This document shows, one piece after another, positions 31,021-41,118 of a stretch of DNA of 64,000 nt (position 1 is its first letter; each line of letters opens with the position of its first letter). The notes beneath the pieces are model-generated. The model was not told the origin of the DNA. It was given only the letters and a program-made list of their open reading frames with translations, and ran no database searches. The DNA lies in NCBI RefSeq assembly GCF_000730625.1, contig NZ_BBIT01000002.1, forward strand, positions 186,001 through 250,000. The letters are read 5' to 3'. Both the position numbers and the translations under genes were made by a program. Origin of the DNA: Pseudomonas oryzihabitans NBRC 102199 (GTDB lineage Bacteria; Pseudomonadota; Gammaproteobacteria; Pseudomonadales; Pseudomonadaceae).

Positions 31021-32452
31021 GGGCGGTGACCCTCGTGGCGAGCGTGGGTTGGGTGGTCTCCAAGTGACATTTGCGCAGCAGATTCTGCGCCGTCAGCAGG
31101 CGGTATTCGCGACTGGCGCGGAAGTCCGACAGTGGGGCGAAATCCTCGGCCAGGGCCTGGACGGCGCGTTCGATGGACGCGGCATTCCAGGGCTGGCCAA
31201 GCAGTGCCTGCTCGCACTGAGCGGCACGCTTGGGCGTGGCCGCCATGCCGCCGTAGGCGATGCGTACCGCCGCGACGCGGTCCTGGTCGAGCTCCAGCGC
31301 GAAGGCGGCGCAGACCGCGGAGATATCGTCGTCCAGCCGCTTGGATACCTTGAAGGCGCGGAAGACCAGGCCCTCACGCGCCCGCGGCACCCGGACCGCC
31401 TGGATGAATTCGCCGGGTTCCAGGGCCGTCTTGCGGTAGTCGAGAAAGAAATCGTCCAGAGCCAGTTCGCGCAGGCGTTCACCCTGGCGCAACAGCAGGC
31501 TGGCGCCCAGGGCCAGCAACAGGGGCGGACTGTCGCCGATGGGCGAGGCATTGCCGATATTGCCGCCCAGGGTGCCCTGGTTGCGGATCTGCAGGGAGGC
31601 GAAACGCTGCAGCAGGGCGCCGAAGTCCGGGTAGTCGGCGGCCAGGGCAGCGGCGCAGTCGGCCAGCGGGGTGGCGGCGCCGATCTCGATCGAATCGTCG
31701 CCAACGGTGACGCCGCGCAATTCCGGGAGGTTGCCCAGGTAGATCAGGGTCTCCAGACGGCGATGCTGCTGGGTGACTTCCAGGGCCAGGTCGGTACCGC
31801 CGGCCAGCAGGCGCGCCTCGGGGTGCGCTTGGTAGATACCGGCCAGTTCGCTCAGGGTGGTGGGGCTGTGGCAGCGCCGGTTGGCGCCCTCCAGACGGGT
31901 GTCGGGTACTGGCGCCAGGGCCTCGAGGCGCTCCAGGGTCTGTTGCTCGCGGGCATCGAACTGATCCGGCTGACGGCCGGCGCAGGCCTGCTCGGCTGCG
32001 GCCAGGATCGGCCGGTAGCCGGTACAGCGGCAGAGATTGCCGGCCAGGGCCTCGTGGGTGGCGGCGTCATCCGGCGCGGCGACGTTCTTTTGCAAGGCGA
32101 ACAGCGACATGACGAAGCCCGGGGTGCAGTAGCCGCACTGGGAACCGTGGCAGTCGACCATGGCCTGCTGCACGCCGTGCAGGCGGCCCTGGTGCTTGAG
32201 GTCCTCCACGCTGATCAGCTGCCGGCCGTCCAGAGCTGCGACGAAGGTCAGGCAGCTGTTGACGGTGCGATAGCGCAGCTGGTCGCCGTCGGGCTCGGCC
32301 AGCACCACGGTGCAGGCGCCACAGTCGCCCGAGGCGCAGCCTTCCTTGGTGCCGGTCTTGCCGCAGCGCTCGCGCAGGTACTGCAGCACGGTAAGGTTGG
32401 GATCGAGCTGCTCTTCAACGCGCAGCTCCTGGTCCAGCAGAAACCTGATCAC
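31013..32452 (-). CDS. xdhA: Xanthine dehydrogenase 2Fe-2S/FAD subunit
   Basis: The 479-residue small subunit carries two 2Fe-2S clusters and FAD, passing electrons to NAD. N-terminal cluster motifs are KEGCASGDCGACTVVL, then CGYCTPGFVMS and LCRCTGYRPI. The FAD domain has LLAGGTDLALEV and LGGNIGNASPIGD. The start is a GTG with GGAGAG six bases upstream; frames further upstream encode no homologous residues. It opens the xdhABC-guaD operon behind an inverted repeat. Confidence 0.95.
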   Translation of the reverse strand: MIRFLLDQELRVEEQLDPNLTVLQYLRERCGKTGTKEGCASGDCGACTVVLAEPDGDQLRYRTVNSCLTFVAALDGRQLISVEDLKHQGRLHGVQQAMVDCHGSQCGYCTPGFVMSLFALQKNVAAPDDAATHEALAGNLCRCTGYRPILAAAEQACAGRQPDQFDAREQQTLERLEALAPVPDTRLEGANRRCHSPTTLSELAGIYQAHPEARLLAGGTDLALEVTQQHRRLETLIYLGNLPELRGVTVGDDSIEIGAATPLADCAAALAADYPDFGALLQRFASLQIRNQGTLGGNIGNASPIGDSPPLLLALGASLLLRQGERLRELALDDFFLDYRKTALEPGEFIQAVRVPRAREGLVFRAFKVSKRLDDDISAVCAAFALELDQDRVAAVRIAYGGMAATPKRAAQCEQALLGQPWNAASIERAVQALAEDFAPLSDFRASREYRLLTAQNLLRKCHLETTQPTLATRVTAHV

Positions 32453-32497
32453 GGCCGCTCTCCACCTGGTCTCGAATGCCTTGATGGTGGGTAAAGC

Positions 32498-32511
32498 TGA
32501 CCGATAGGTCA
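32498..32511. promoter_or_regulatory. Inverted repeat upstream of xdhA
   Basis: TGACC-GATA-GGTCA lies 46 bases upstream of the xdhA GTG. It overlaps a TTGACC that could be the xdhA -35 element, so a dimer bound here would probably affect xdhABC-guaD transcription. It is different from the TGTATACA sites at hiuH/puuE. Confidence 0.45.
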
Positions 32512-32533
32512 ACATTTGCCCGGGTGAGTGGCG

Positions 32534-32561
32534 CCCCTCTGTCGTTTTTGAGCAAGAGGGG
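32534..32561. terminator. Hairpin between xdhA and the GGDEF-EAL gene
   Basis: Seven-bp arms CCCCTCT / AGAGGGG flank a 14-base loop that contains a TTTTT run. It lies in the divergent region, so it is more likely a leader or regulatory hairpin than a terminator. Confidence 0.3.
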
Positions 32562-32765
32562 CAGGAAAGGCTGCGCCGTCCTGGCGCACTCGGTACGTCG
32601 GCGCCCATGGATGGTGCAAAAGCAGCCGCTCTAGCGAGCTCTTCTGCGGAATATTTATGCGGGGGCTTCAAGCCGCCCAAGGCAGTGCCGATATAAAGGC
32701 AGACGATTACGGCCTGGCCGCCTGCCGTCAGCACCCCGTACAACCCGTTGCAACAGGTCGCCCCC

Positions 32766-35342
32766 GTGCCTACCCAACTCAATCGTGTCGCCCGTCAGGC
32801 CTCCCTCGGCTTCTTCGCCCTGGTCACCCTCATCTTCGCCCTGGCGGGCTGGATGCTGTTCGACCTGTGCGCCCGCATCGACGAGCAGCAACGCCACCAC
32901 AGCGAGGCGGACGCCCAGCGCGCGCTGGAAACGCGGGTGGACAAACTGGGCCGGGTGCTGACCGATTATTCCTTCTGGCTGGAGGCCTATGCGCGGACCA
33001 ATAAGAAGGTCGACGTCAACTGGGCCTACGAGGAGGACAACGTAGGGCCGTCCCTCTACAGCGGCTACGGGGTGAACGGCGCCTTCATCCTGGCACCCAA
33101 TGGCATGACCCGCTATGCCGTGGTTGGCGGCGGCCGCAGCAAGATGCAACTGGACACCTGGCTCGGCGACGACCAGACGGCGCTGCTGGCGCAGGCGCGG
33201 GAACGCTCGCTCAAGGATGGCTATGCCCAGGGCTATTTCCTGATCGATGGCCAGCCGGCCAGCGTGCTGGCCGCGGTCATCCGCCCGGATGCGACCTACC
33301 AAGACTTCAAGCGGCTGTCCTATATGGTGTTCGTCGACATCCTCACGCCGGACAAGCTGGCCCAGCTCGGGCACGCCTTCGAATTGCCCGGGCTGACCGC
33401 GGAGCCCGGGGACCTGCCCGCCCTGGCGGAGCGGCCGACCCTGGTGGTGAGGTCCGATCCGGGTATCGCGGTGACCTTCCACTGGCTGGTGCATGGCATG
33501 GGGCATCGCCTGCTGACGCAATTCGTGCCGCTGCTGGCGACCATGTGTGGCCTGGCGCTGCTGCTGGTCTGGTACCTGCGCCGGCGGATCGCCCTGGCGG
33601 CGCGGCAGACCGACGTGGCCGAAGATGCCCTGAGGCACAGCGAGCAGCGCTTTCGTACCGTTTCCGAGGCCTCGTCCGACTGGATCTGGGAGAGCGACGC
33701 CGAACAGCGCCTGGTCTATCTCTCGGAGCGCTTCGTGGCCGTCACCGGCTTCAGCCGCGAAGACTGGCTGGGGCGTCCGCTGCACGAGTTGCTGGGCTAC
33801 CCGCCGAGCCAGGTCGAGGAGGTGGCCCGGACGCCGCTGGCGGCCGGCCGCACCCGCCGTCCGCTGCCCTGCGAGATGCGCGATGCCCAGGCCAAGCTCA
33901 GGTACTGCCAGCTCTCGGCGCAGCCCATCATCAGCGGCGGCCTGCTGGCCGGCTTTCGCGGCACCGTATGCGACGTGACCGAGGAGATCGAGGCCAAGGC
34001 CCGCATCGAGCACATCAGCCGGCACGACGCCCTGACCGGACTGGCCAATCGTCATCAGCTGCACCGCTACCTGGCGCAGCGCTTCGCCGAGGGCGTCAGT
34101 GCCAGTCAGCCGCTGCATCTGCTGGCCCTCGACCTGGACCGCTTCAAGCCGGTCAACGACTCCCTCGGCCATGGGGCGGGCGATCAGGTGCTCTGCCAGG
34201 TCGCTCGCGAATTGCGCGCCAGCGTCCGGGAGGGCGATCTGGTCGCGCGCATCGGCGGCGATGAATTCCTGATCGCGGTGAACGGCTGCCTGAGTGCCGA
34301 GCAGGTGAGCCTGATGTGCAACCGGATGCTGGAGGGCATCGGCCGGACCATGCGCATCGACGAGCACGACATCAATATCGGCGCGAGCATCGGCATCGCC
34401 CAGGCGCCCCAGGATGGCCATGGCGCCGAGGATCTGCTGCGCTATGCGGACATCGCCCTGTACGAAGCCAAGGCCGCCGGGCGCAATACCCTGAGGTTCT
34501 ATGAGCCCACCATGAACCAGCGCATCCTCGAACGGCGCCAACTGGAGACCGAGTTGCGCCTGGGATTGCAGCGGCTGGAATTCGAGCTGGATTTCCAGCC
34601 GCGATTCGACGCCAGCAGCCAGCGCCTGCTGGGCGCCGAGGCGCTGGTGCGCTGGAACCATCCCGCGCGCGGTCGCCTGGCACCGGCCGAATTCATCGGG
34701 GTGGCGGAGGAGACCGGACTGATCCTCGGCCTGAGCGACTGGGTGCTGCAGGAAGCCTGCAGCCAGGCGGTGGTCTGGGAGCCGGAGCTGATCGTGTCCA
34801 TCAACCTGTCGCCGCTGGAGTTCCAGCGTGACGATCTGGTCGCGCGGGTGCGCAAGGTGCTCGACCGCACCGGCATCGATCCGGCGCGGGTCGAGCTGGA
34901 GCTGACCGAGAACGTCCTGCTGGACGACGCCGCGGGCGCCCTGGAGTTGATGAAGAAGCTCAAGGCGCTGGGGGTGCGGCTGTCCATGGACGACTTCGGT
35001 ACCGGCTATTCCTCGCTGAGCTATCTGCGTACCTATCCCTTCGATTGCCTGAAGATCGATCGCAGCTTCGTCTCCAACATCGAGGTAAGCGAGAGCAACG
35101 CGGCCATCGTCGAGGCCATCGTCAGCATGGGGCGGGCGCTGTCGCTCACGGTGGTGGCCGAGGGCATCGAGACCGCCGGCCAACTGGCGCGCATCGCCGA
35201 TCTCAGGTGCGACCAGGCCCAGGGCTTCCATCTGCAGCGACCGCTGTCCCAGGCGCGTTTCGCGGCCTTGCGGCAGGAGCAGTCACGACCGCGGGAAGCG
35301 TCCAACGACGCCAGTCGTACCCTGGTCGCCACCAGGCACTAG
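32766..35342 (+). CDS. Membrane sensor with CHASE4-like, PAS, GGDEF and EAL domains
   Basis: This roughly 858-residue bifunctional-looking cyclic-di-GMP protein has an N-terminal transmembrane helix (FFALVTLIFALAGWMLF). A periplasmic CHASE4-like region follows (about residues 45-245), then a second helix (FVPLLATMCGLALLLVWY). A PAS domain with FRTVSEASSDWIWE spans about 290-400. GGDEF is intact near residue 497 in ARIGGDEFLIAV; EAL is intact near 625 in GAEALVRWNHP. So synthesis, hydrolysis, or both are possible. The start is taken at GTG; a TTG six codons earlier is the alternative. The signal sensed is unknown. Confidence 0.9.
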   Translation: MPTQLNRVARQASLGFFALVTLIFALAGWMLFDLCARIDEQQRHHSEADAQRALETRVDKLGRVLTDYSFWLEAYARTNKKVDVNWAYEEDNVGPSLYSGYGVNGAFILAPNGMTRYAVVGGGRSKMQLDTWLGDDQTALLAQARERSLKDGYAQGYFLIDGQPASVLAAVIRPDATYQDFKRLSYMVFVDILTPDKLAQLGHAFELPGLTAEPGDLPALAERPTLVVRSDPGIAVTFHWLVHGMGHRLLTQFVPLLATMCGLALLLVWYLRRRIALAARQTDVAEDALRHSEQRFRTVSEASSDWIWESDAEQRLVYLSERFVAVTGFSREDWLGRPLHELLGYPPSQVEEVARTPLAAGRTRRPLPCEMRDAQAKLRYCQLSAQPIISGGLLAGFRGTVCDVTEEIEAKARIEHISRHDALTGLANRHQLHRYLAQRFAEGVSASQPLHLLALDLDRFKPVNDSLGHGAGDQVLCQVARELRASVREGDLVARIGGDEFLIAVNGCLSAEQVSLMCNRMLEGIGRTMRIDEHDINIGASIGIAQAPQDGHGAEDLLRYADIALYEAKAAGRNTLRFYEPTMNQRILERRQLETELRLGLQRLEFELDFQPRFDASSQRLLGAEALVRWNHPARGRLAPAEFIGVAEETGLILGLSDWVLQEACSQAVVWEPELIVSINLSPLEFQRDDLVARVRKVLDRTGIDPARVELELTENVLLDDAAGALELMKKLKALGVRLSMDDFGTGYSSLSYLRTYPFDCLKIDRSFVSNIEVSESNAAIVEAIVSMGRALSLTVVAEGIETAGQLARIADLRCDQAQGFHLQRPLSQARFAALRQEQSRPREASNDASRTLVATRH

Positions 35343-35375
35343 GCACTAGGCATTAGGCATTAGGCATTAGGCACT
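35334..35375. repeat. Six tandem copies of the heptamer AGGCAYT
   Basis: Six exact-length units (AGGCACT, AGGCACT, AGGCATT x3, AGGCACT) lie between two convergent genes. Because 7 is not a multiple of 3, the array gives TAG in all three frames on one strand and TAA on the other. The stops of both the GGDEF-EAL gene and the LysE gene fall inside it. Confidence 0.85.
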
Positions 35376-35998
35376 AGGACACCCAGGGCCGCACCCAGCA
35401 GCAGCGCGGCGAACAGCAGAAAGAGTCCGCCGGCCGCCCGGTTCAGGCGCGCGAGGGTGGAACCCGCGGTCAGGCGGGTACTCAAGGCTGCTGCGGCCCC
35501 GGCGTAGCTGCAGTGAATGAGGAGGCTCAACAGGCAGAAGCTCGCCACCAGCAGCACCAGCTGCGGCAGCACCGGGCGGTCGGCCTGGATGAAGGGCGGA
35601 AACAGCGCCAGAAAGAAGATGATCAGCTTGGGATTGGTGAGGGACACCAGCAGCCCTTGCCGGAGGCGTCTGGCGACGCCGATCGCCGGCCGGGTAGTGC
35701 CGGTCCGCTGGCCTGGAAGCGAGTCCTGGCGCAGGCGACTCAGACCCAACCACCCCAGATAGAGCGCGCCGAGCAATTGCAGCCCCTGCAGCGCCCGTGG
35801 CGAACTGCTCACCAGGGCGCCGAGCGCGGTGCTGGCCAGAATGGCTACCAGCAGGATGCCCAGCACCACACCGAGGATGCCTGGCAGGGCGCCGCGCCAC
35901 TGCAGCAGCAGGGCGTTGTTGACCGTGAGCAGCACGCCCGGACCAGGACTGGCAATGGTGAGGCCGCACAGCAGCAGGTAGAGGGCAAAGGTATCCAT
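35360..35998 (-). CDS. LysE/RhtB-family exporter
   Basis: The 212-residue protein has about six hydrophobic segments and the LysE/RhtB N-terminal signature ASPGPGVLLTVNNALL, followed by GILGVVLGILLVAILASTALG. LSLTNPKLIIFFLALFPPFI-type sequence (VSLTNPKLIIFFLALFP) marks the second half. These export amino acids or homoserine lactone-like molecules. The specific substrate cannot be told. The reading frame ends within the heptamer array. About 160 bases separate it from the chemoreceptor gene downstream on the map. Confidence 0.88.
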   Translation of the reverse strand: MDTFALYLLLCGLTIASPGPGVLLTVNNALLLQWRGALPGILGVVLGILLVAILASTALGALVSSSPRALQGLQLLGALYLGWLGLSRLRQDSLPGQRTGTTRPAIGVARRLRQGLLVSLTNPKLIIFFLALFPPFIQADRPVLPQLVLLVASFCLLSLLIHCSYAGAAAALSTRLTAGSTLARLNRAAGGLFLLFAALLLGAALGVLVPNA

Positions 35999-36154
35999 GG
36001 CGTTTCCAGGCGGTCTGGTGGCCGGTCCTGGGCTGGCCGGTCCTGCGCTGCCGGCGACCAGTCGCTGACAGCGGCGCCCAGTCTGGCGACAGGGCGCGCC
36101 GGCGTCGCCATCCAGAGGGGCGGCTTTTCCACCGTACAGCGGCCGGCGCGGGGC

Positions 36155-38116
36155 TCAGGCCACCTGGAAGCGCCCCACCAATGACTGCTGGGCGTCGGCC
36201 AGGCGGGCCAGTTCGCGACTGGTGACCGCGGTCTGCTCGGCACCGGCGCTGACCTGGATGACCAGCTCATGGATGTCGCTGACGTTGCGGCTGATGTCTT
36301 CGGCGACCTGGCTCTGCTGCTCGGCGGCCGAGGCCACCTGGATATTGCGATCGTTGATCAGGGTCACGCCCTCGGCGATCTCGCTGAGCAATTCGCCGGC
36401 GCGGAGCATGTTGCCGGCGCCGGTCTGCACCTGGCCGAGGGTCTCCTGCATGGCCTGGGCGGCGCGGTCGGTGCCGCTCTGCAGGCGGCTGATCATCTGC
36501 TGGATGCTGCCGGTGGACTGCTGGGTCTTTTGCGCCAGGGAGCGTACCTCGTCGGCCACCACGGCAAAGCCGCGACCGGCCTCACCGGCGCGCGCCGCCT
36601 CGATGGCCGCATTCAGCGCCAGCAGATTGGTCTGCCCGGCAATGCCATTGATCACGTCCAGCACGAGGGAGATGGCGTCGCTCTCCTGCTTGAGTTCGGC
36701 GATGATCTGCGCGGTGCGCTCGGCCTGCACCGACAGCCCCTGCACCAGGCCGATGGTGGCCTGCAATTCGTGGCGACCCTGGCGGGCGCTGGCCTCGACC
36801 TGCCGCGAGCCCTCGGCGGCTTCGCTGGTGCTGCGGGCGACATCCTTGACCGTGGCGCTCATCTCGGCGATGGCGGTGGCCATCTGATCGGTGCCCAGGC
36901 GTTGCTGGGTCACGTTTTCGCTGGTCTGGATGGCGACCGCCGAGGCTTCTTCGGCGGCGGTGGCGACCTGCTGGGTGGCCGCGCCGATCTCCTGGATGAC
37001 CTGGCCGAGTTCCTGGCTCATCAGATTGAGGTTGCCGGTGATGGTGCCGAATTCGTCCCGGCCCTGGTAGACGCAACGGGCGCTGAGGTCGCGGGTCGCC
37101 AGGCGGGTGAGGGTGCCGTTGACCTGTTCGACCGCCTGCCTGATGTTGCGGATGACCAGCCACGCCAGCACCGAAACGGCCACCAGCAGCACCAGCATCA
37201 GGCCGAGGGTGGTCCAGAGATCGCGGCTGGCGCCGTCGCGTAGCTGTTCGGTGGTGGCGATGATGCTGGCGCCCAGCTCCGTTTCCAGGGTGCCCAGCTG
37301 ATCGATGCGCTGGGTGGCCAGGTCGAACCAGGTGTCCGGCTGCACATTCAGCGGTCTACCCGGCGTCGTGTAGAGCGCGCGCCGCTGCAACTGCGCCAGC
37401 TCCAGGGCACCGGGCTGCTTGAGGAGGTTCTCGAATCGCTGGACGACCTCGGGCGCGGACCTCTGCCTGAAGGCGTCGGCGTAGGCGGTGAATTCGCCGA
37501 GATTGCGTGCGATCTGCACCAGTAGCGGCAACTCCAGCCGATTCCTGCTGAAGGCTATCCCCAGCAGCGCGCGCTCGCGGCCGGCTCTTTCCTTCATCTC
37601 GACGAACAGATTCAGGGCATTCAGGGCGCGCTTGATCGCCGGATCCTCGACTTCGGCTTCGAGCTTGCTGTTGTAGCCGATCAACGCCTGGATCATCTCA
37701 GTATAGGCGGCACTGGATTGGGTACCGCTGATCGTCAGGCCGTCCACGGTGGTGCGTACCCCGGGCAGGCCGTCGAGGAGCTTCAGCACGGGTTGCAGGG
37801 CGGTATCGTCGCTGGCCACCCGGGCGCGCAAGGCGCCTTGGGCCTGGTCGCTGTCCTGGCGATAGGTTCGCAGGTCGTCACGCACGGCCGTGCCGCCACT
37901 GCTGAGAAAGGCGCCGCTGGCGCCCCGTTCGCGTTGCAGGTTGGTGATCAGGGTGCTGACGTCTTGCGCCGTGGCGCTGGCGGTCACGGTGTGATCGAGA
38001 TTCTCCAGCGTCTGGTAGCGCTCCTTGAGGAAGAGACCGCAAATCAGCAGAAAGCCGGTCAGGGGCAGGAGCAGGATCAGCAGCAGCTTGGTACTCAGGG
38101 CGGCGTTCTTCAGCAT
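36155..38116 (-). CDS. NIT-domain methyl-accepting chemotaxis protein, copy 1
   Basis: The 653-residue chemoreceptor has TM1 ([19 protein letters not shown]), then a periplasmic nitrate/nitrite-sensing NIT-like domain over residues 45-290. This starts with [19 protein letters not shown] and includes [20 protein letters not shown]2 follows ([22 protein letters not shown]), then HAMP and a long MCP signalling rod whose tip is [19 protein letters not shown], followed by [15 protein letters not shown]. The C-terminus VGRFQVA is not a CheR-pentapeptide. A close paralog lies just upstream, so the pair arose by tandem duplication. The ligand is not proven. Confidence 0.92.
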   Translation of the reverse strand: MLKNAALSTKLLLILLLPLTGFLLICGLFLKERYQTLENLDHTVTASATAQDVSTLITNLQRERGASGAFLSSGGTAVRDDLRTYRQDSDQAQGALRARVASDDTALQPVLKLLDGLPGVRTTVDGLTISGTQSSAAYTEMIQALIGYNSKLEAEVEDPAIKRALNALNLFVEMKERAGRERALLGIAFSRNRLELPLLVQIARNLGEFTAYADAFRQRSAPEVVQRFENLLKQPGALELAQLQRRALYTTPGRPLNVQPDTWFDLATQRIDQLGTLETELGASIIATTEQLRDGASRDLWTTLGLMLVLLVAVSVLAWLVIRNIRQAVEQVNGTLTRLATRDLSARCVYQGRDEFGTITGNLNLMSQELGQVIQEIGAATQQVATAAEEASAVAIQTSENVTQQRLGTDQMATAIAEMSATVKDVARSTSEAAEGSRQVEASARQGRHELQATIGLVQGLSVQAERTAQIIAELKQESDAISLVLDVINGIAGQTNLLALNAAIEAARAGEAGRGFAVVADEVRSLAQKTQQSTGSIQQMISRLQSGTDRAAQAMQETLGQVQTGAGNMLRAGELLSEIAEGVTLINDRNIQVASAAEQQSQVAEDISRNVSDIHELVIQVSAGAEQTAVTSRELARLADAQQSLVGRFQVA

Positions 38117-38636
38117 CGGTCAGTCCTTCAAGAGATGACCCTCGCGCTTGCTGGGACGCGAGGGATAGGTTCCATGAGAGGTCACCGCGCAGGCATCGCC
38201 GGACAGGATTCAGCTGCTCAAAGCCTGACTGTTGCTTGGGGAAATACCCGGGTGGCGGATGCGCGCGCATGACCGGCTGTAATGCCTGCAAGTAGCGTGC
38301 TAGAGCGGTTCGTGGGTGTTGGTTGCCGATTCCCTGCTCCGTCTGGAACCGCGGAGTCGCCACCGGGGCTGAAGGGCGATGGCGGCAAAGGCCTGCGGTG
38401 GAAGGATCAAGCCGGGGCAGACGGTAGAACTCGGTACAGAGCACTGACGTCCGGGTTGGGGGCGAGGCTGGGCAGTGCCGAAGGGCGACCAAGCCCAGCG
38501 GCAGGGCAACGCAGGGAGGCGCGGAGGCGGGAGAGGATAGCGGGAGCGGGAGCGGGAAGAGCGAACTTGCAGCGTATGGCCAGAGAGGGGGACCTGGCGC
38601 TGTCCTCCTCTCTGGCCATCGAGTGCCTGGGTGGAG
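38117..38636. other. Intergenic region between the two chemoreceptor genes
   Basis: This 520-base stretch upstream of copy 1 and downstream of copy 2 holds no gene I can support. It includes the promoter region of copy 1, a hairpin at the copy 2 end, and a purine-rich tract of GGGAGCGGGAGCGGGAAGAG type around 38550. Confidence 0.5.
38576..38619 (-). terminator. Hairpin after chemoreceptor copy 2
   Basis: A 13-bp stem (ATGGCCAGAGAGG and complement) with an inner GGAC/GTCC pairing lies 18 bases after the copy 2 stop. No T-run follows, so it may terminate through its strength alone or protect the 3' end. Confidence 0.5.
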
Positions 38637-40598
38637 TCAGGCCACCCGGAAGCGACCCACCAGCGCCTGCTGCTGTTCGGCGAGGCGCGCCAGTTCGCGA
38701 CTGGTGACCGCGGTCTGTTCGGCACCGGCGCTGACCTGGATCACCAGGTCGTTGATGTCGTTGACGTTGCGACTGATCTCTTCGGCGACCTGGCTCTGCT
38801 GTTCGGCGGCCGAGGCGACCTGGATGGTGCGGTCGTTGATCAGGGTCACGCCCTCGGCGATCTCGCCCAGCAGCTCGCCGGCGCGAACCACATTGCTGGC
38901 GCCGGTCTGCACCTGGCTCAGGGTTTCCTGCATGGCCTGGGTGGCGCGGTCGGAGCCGGTCTGCAGATTATTGATCATCTGCTGGATGCTGCCGGTGGAT
39001 TGCTGGGTCTTTTGCGCCAGGGAGCGCACCTCGTCGGCCACCACGGCGAAGCCACGCCCGGCCTCACCGGCGCGAGCGGCTTCGATGGCGGCGTTGAGCG
39101 CCAGCAGATTGGTCTGCTCGGCGATGCCACGGATCACGTCCAGCACCGAGGAGATGGCATCGCTCTCGTGCTTGAGTTCGGCGATGATGTCCGAGGTCCG
39201 TTCGGCCTGCACCGACAGCCCCTGCACCAGGCCGATGGTGGCCTGCAATTCGCGACGACCCTGGCTGGTGTTGCCCTCGACCTGGCGCGAGCCCTCGGCG
39301 GCTTCGGTGGTGCTGCGGGCGACGTCCTTGACCGTCGCGCTCATCTCGGCGATGGCGGTGGCCACCTGATCGGTGCCCAGGCGCTGCTGGGCGACGTTCT
39401 GGCTGGTCTGGATGGCGACCGCCGAAGCCTCCTCGGCAGCGGTGGCGACCTGGACGGTGGCCGCGCCGATCTCCTGGATCACCTGGCCCAGCTCCTGGCT
39501 CATCTGGTTGAGGTTGCCGGTGATGGTGCCGAACTCGTCCTTGCCCTGATAGGCGCAACGGGCGGTGAGGTCACGGGTGGCCAGGCGGGTGAGGGTGCCA
39601 TTGACCTGTTCGACTGCCTGCTTGATGTTGCGGATGATCACCCAGGCCAGCGCCGAGACGGCCACCAGCACCAGCAGCACCAGGCCCAGGGTGATCCAGA
39701 GATCGCGACTGGCAGCGGCGCGGGCCTGCTCGGCCTGGGCGCCGACGCTGGCGCCGAGGTCCGCCTCCACCTTGCCCATCAGGTCGATGCGCTGGGTGGC
39801 CAGGTTGAACCAGTCCTCCGGCTTGACGCCCAGGGCGTCGCCAAGGGGAACGGTAAAGGCCAGTTGCTGCAGGCGGCTGACTTCCTGGGCGCTGGGTTGC
39901 TTGAAGGTGTCGTCGAGCTGGCGGATGAACTCGGGCGTGGCCTTGCGCTGGAAGGCGTCGGCATAGGCGGAGAATTCGCCCAGGTTGCGGGCGAAGCGCG
40001 ACAGCAGGCTGGCGTCGAAGCGATTCTGGTTGAAGGCCAGACCCAGGAGCACCCGCTCGCGACCGGCGCGTTCCTTCATCTCGACGAACAGATTGAGGGC
40101 GCCCAGGGCGCGCAGGATGGCCGGATCGTCGACCCCGGCTTCCAGCGAATGGGTGTAGCCGATCAGCGTCTTGATCAGGTCGGTGTAGGCCGCACCGGAC
40201 TGGGTGCTGTTGAGCGCCAGGCCGTCGACCTTGGTGCGCAGCTCCGGCAGACCGTCCAGGGCACGCAGCAGGGCCTGGATGTTTGCATCGCTACCGCTGG
40301 CGAGGGTCTTGAGTTCGCCATGGGCGTTGTCGCTGTCCTGGCGGAAGGTCTTCAGCTTGTCCTGCATCGACTTGCCGCCGCTGCCGAGAAAGACGCCGCT
40401 GGCGCCGCGCTCGCGCTGCAGGCTGGTGATCACGGCGCTGATGCGCTGCGCCGTGGCACTGGCGGTGACCGTGTGCTCCATGTCCTTGAAGGTTTCGTAG
40501 CGGTCGGCGGTGTAGAGGCCCGAGATCACCAGGAAGCCAGCCAGCGGCAGCAGCAGGATCAGCAGGAGCTTGGTACTTAGGGGGGCATTCCTGAGCAT
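38637..40598 (-). CDS. NIT-domain methyl-accepting chemotaxis protein, copy 2
   Basis: The 653-residue paralog has the same length and layout as copy 1: TM1 ([19 protein letters not shown]), NIT-like periplasmic domain with [21 protein letters not shown]2 ([20 protein letters not shown]), HAMP, and signalling rod with [19 protein letters not shown]. The signalling rods are nearly identical; the periplasmic halves differ in charge and loops (for example [17 protein letters not shown] versus [17 protein letters not shown]). They may therefore sense different ligands or the same ligand with different affinity. ATG start with AGAAG upstream. Confidence 0.92.
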   Translation of the reverse strand: MLRNAPLSTKLLLILLLPLAGFLVISGLYTADRYETFKDMEHTVTASATAQRISAVITSLQRERGASGVFLGSGGKSMQDKLKTFRQDSDNAHGELKTLASGSDANIQALLRALDGLPELRTKVDGLALNSTQSGAAYTDLIKTLIGYTHSLEAGVDDPAILRALGALNLFVEMKERAGRERVLLGLAFNQNRFDASLLSRFARNLGEFSAYADAFQRKATPEFIRQLDDTFKQPSAQEVSRLQQLAFTVPLGDALGVKPEDWFNLATQRIDLMGKVEADLGASVGAQAEQARAAASRDLWITLGLVLLVLVAVSALAWVIIRNIKQAVEQVNGTLTRLATRDLTARCAYQGKDEFGTITGNLNQMSQELGQVIQEIGAATVQVATAAEEASAVAIQTSQNVAQQRLGTDQVATAIAEMSATVKDVARSTTEAAEGSRQVEGNTSQGRRELQATIGLVQGLSVQAERTSDIIAELKHESDAISSVLDVIRGIAEQTNLLALNAAIEAARAGEAGRGFAVVADEVRSLAQKTQQSTGSIQQMINNLQTGSDRATQAMQETLSQVQTGASNVVRAGELLGEIAEGVTLINDRTIQVASAAEQQSQVAEEISRNVNDINDLVIQVSAGAEQTAVTSRELARLAEQQQALVGRFRVA

Positions 40599-40778
40599 GG
40601 TGGACTTCTCTGAGGCGGTCAGCAGGGGCGCCGGCGGCAAAGCGATCAGCCGTCGTGGGCGAGGTCGATTGCGGTTATGTCGGCACCCCGGGACGAACCT
40701 TTATAGTCAGGTTAATCAGTGGTGCGAGTGAGAATGCACCAGGCTGTATGTCAGGCGGTACGCCGGGTGGTGCGTGCT

Positions 40779-40799
40779 GCGCCCGGGGAGGCCGGGCGC
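40779..40799 (-). terminator. Possible terminator at the end of the cyd operon
   Basis: An eight-bp stem (GCGCCCGG / CCGGGCGC) has a GGAGG loop, 17 bases after the ybgE stop. It has no T-run. Confidence 0.4.
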
Positions 40800-40815
40800 T
40801 AGGGTCGGACGTCGA

Positions 40816-41118
40816 TCAGCCCAGCTGCGCCCTGAAGAGCAGGGCGTAGCCGAGCACCAGCAGCGGCCAGCCCACCGCCGGCCCGAACACCAAGCGCCAG
40901 AGCCACAGGCGCGGCACGAAGCCGACGCCGTGGACCAGTCCGGCGGACACGCCCAGCATCACCGCCATCAGCAGCGGATGGCTGTAGTGGCCGCTGGCGT
41001 CGAGCATCAGCCCGGGGTGGATCAGCAGCAGCAGGGCCAGGGGCGCCGCCAGCAGCAGGGACAGCGTCCGCCCCAGCGGGTGGACGCGGGGCAGGGCTTC
41101 AGCATTCGGCGTCGTCAT
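40816..41118 (-). CDS. ybgE: YbgE-family cyd operon protein
   Basis: The 100-residue membrane protein has three hydrophobic helices (TLSLLLAAPLALLLLIHPGLML, LLMAVMLGVSAGLVHGVGF, and VGWPLLVLGYALLF). The position downstream of cydX and the helix arrangement fit the YbgE family that ends the E. coli cydABX operon; its role there is unknown. Its start lies 20 bases inside the cydX frame. The ATG is the first in frame after the cydX overlap. Confidence 0.82.
   Translation of the reverse strand: MTTPNAEALPRVHPLGRTLSLLLAAPLALLLLIHPGLMLDASGHYSHPLLMAVMLGVSAGLVHGVGFVPRLWLWRLVFGPAVGWPLLVLGYALLFRAQLG

Larger units (their letters stand above)
32453..32765. other. Divergent intergenic region, xdhA / GGDEF-EAL gene
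   Basis: This 313-base gap holds the xdhA promoter region and the start region of the rightward cyclic-di-GMP gene. It contains the inverted repeat listed separately, and a weak hairpin with CCCCTCT / AGAGGGG arms. A possible minus-strand -35 (TTGACC) lies within the first inverted repeat. No gene seen. Confidence 0.45.

Noticed and set aside
28576-31029. Long open frame on the plus strand opposite xdhB
   Set aside because: Fully antisense to xdhB, which is certain. No ribosome site or family motif.
32655-35231. Long minus-strand open frame opposite the GGDEF-EAL gene
   Set aside because: The plus strand encodes intact GGDEF and EAL motifs; the minus frame has none.
35334-35375. CRISPR-like array
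   Set aside because: The units are 7 bp, contiguous and without spacers, so it is a simple tandem repeat.
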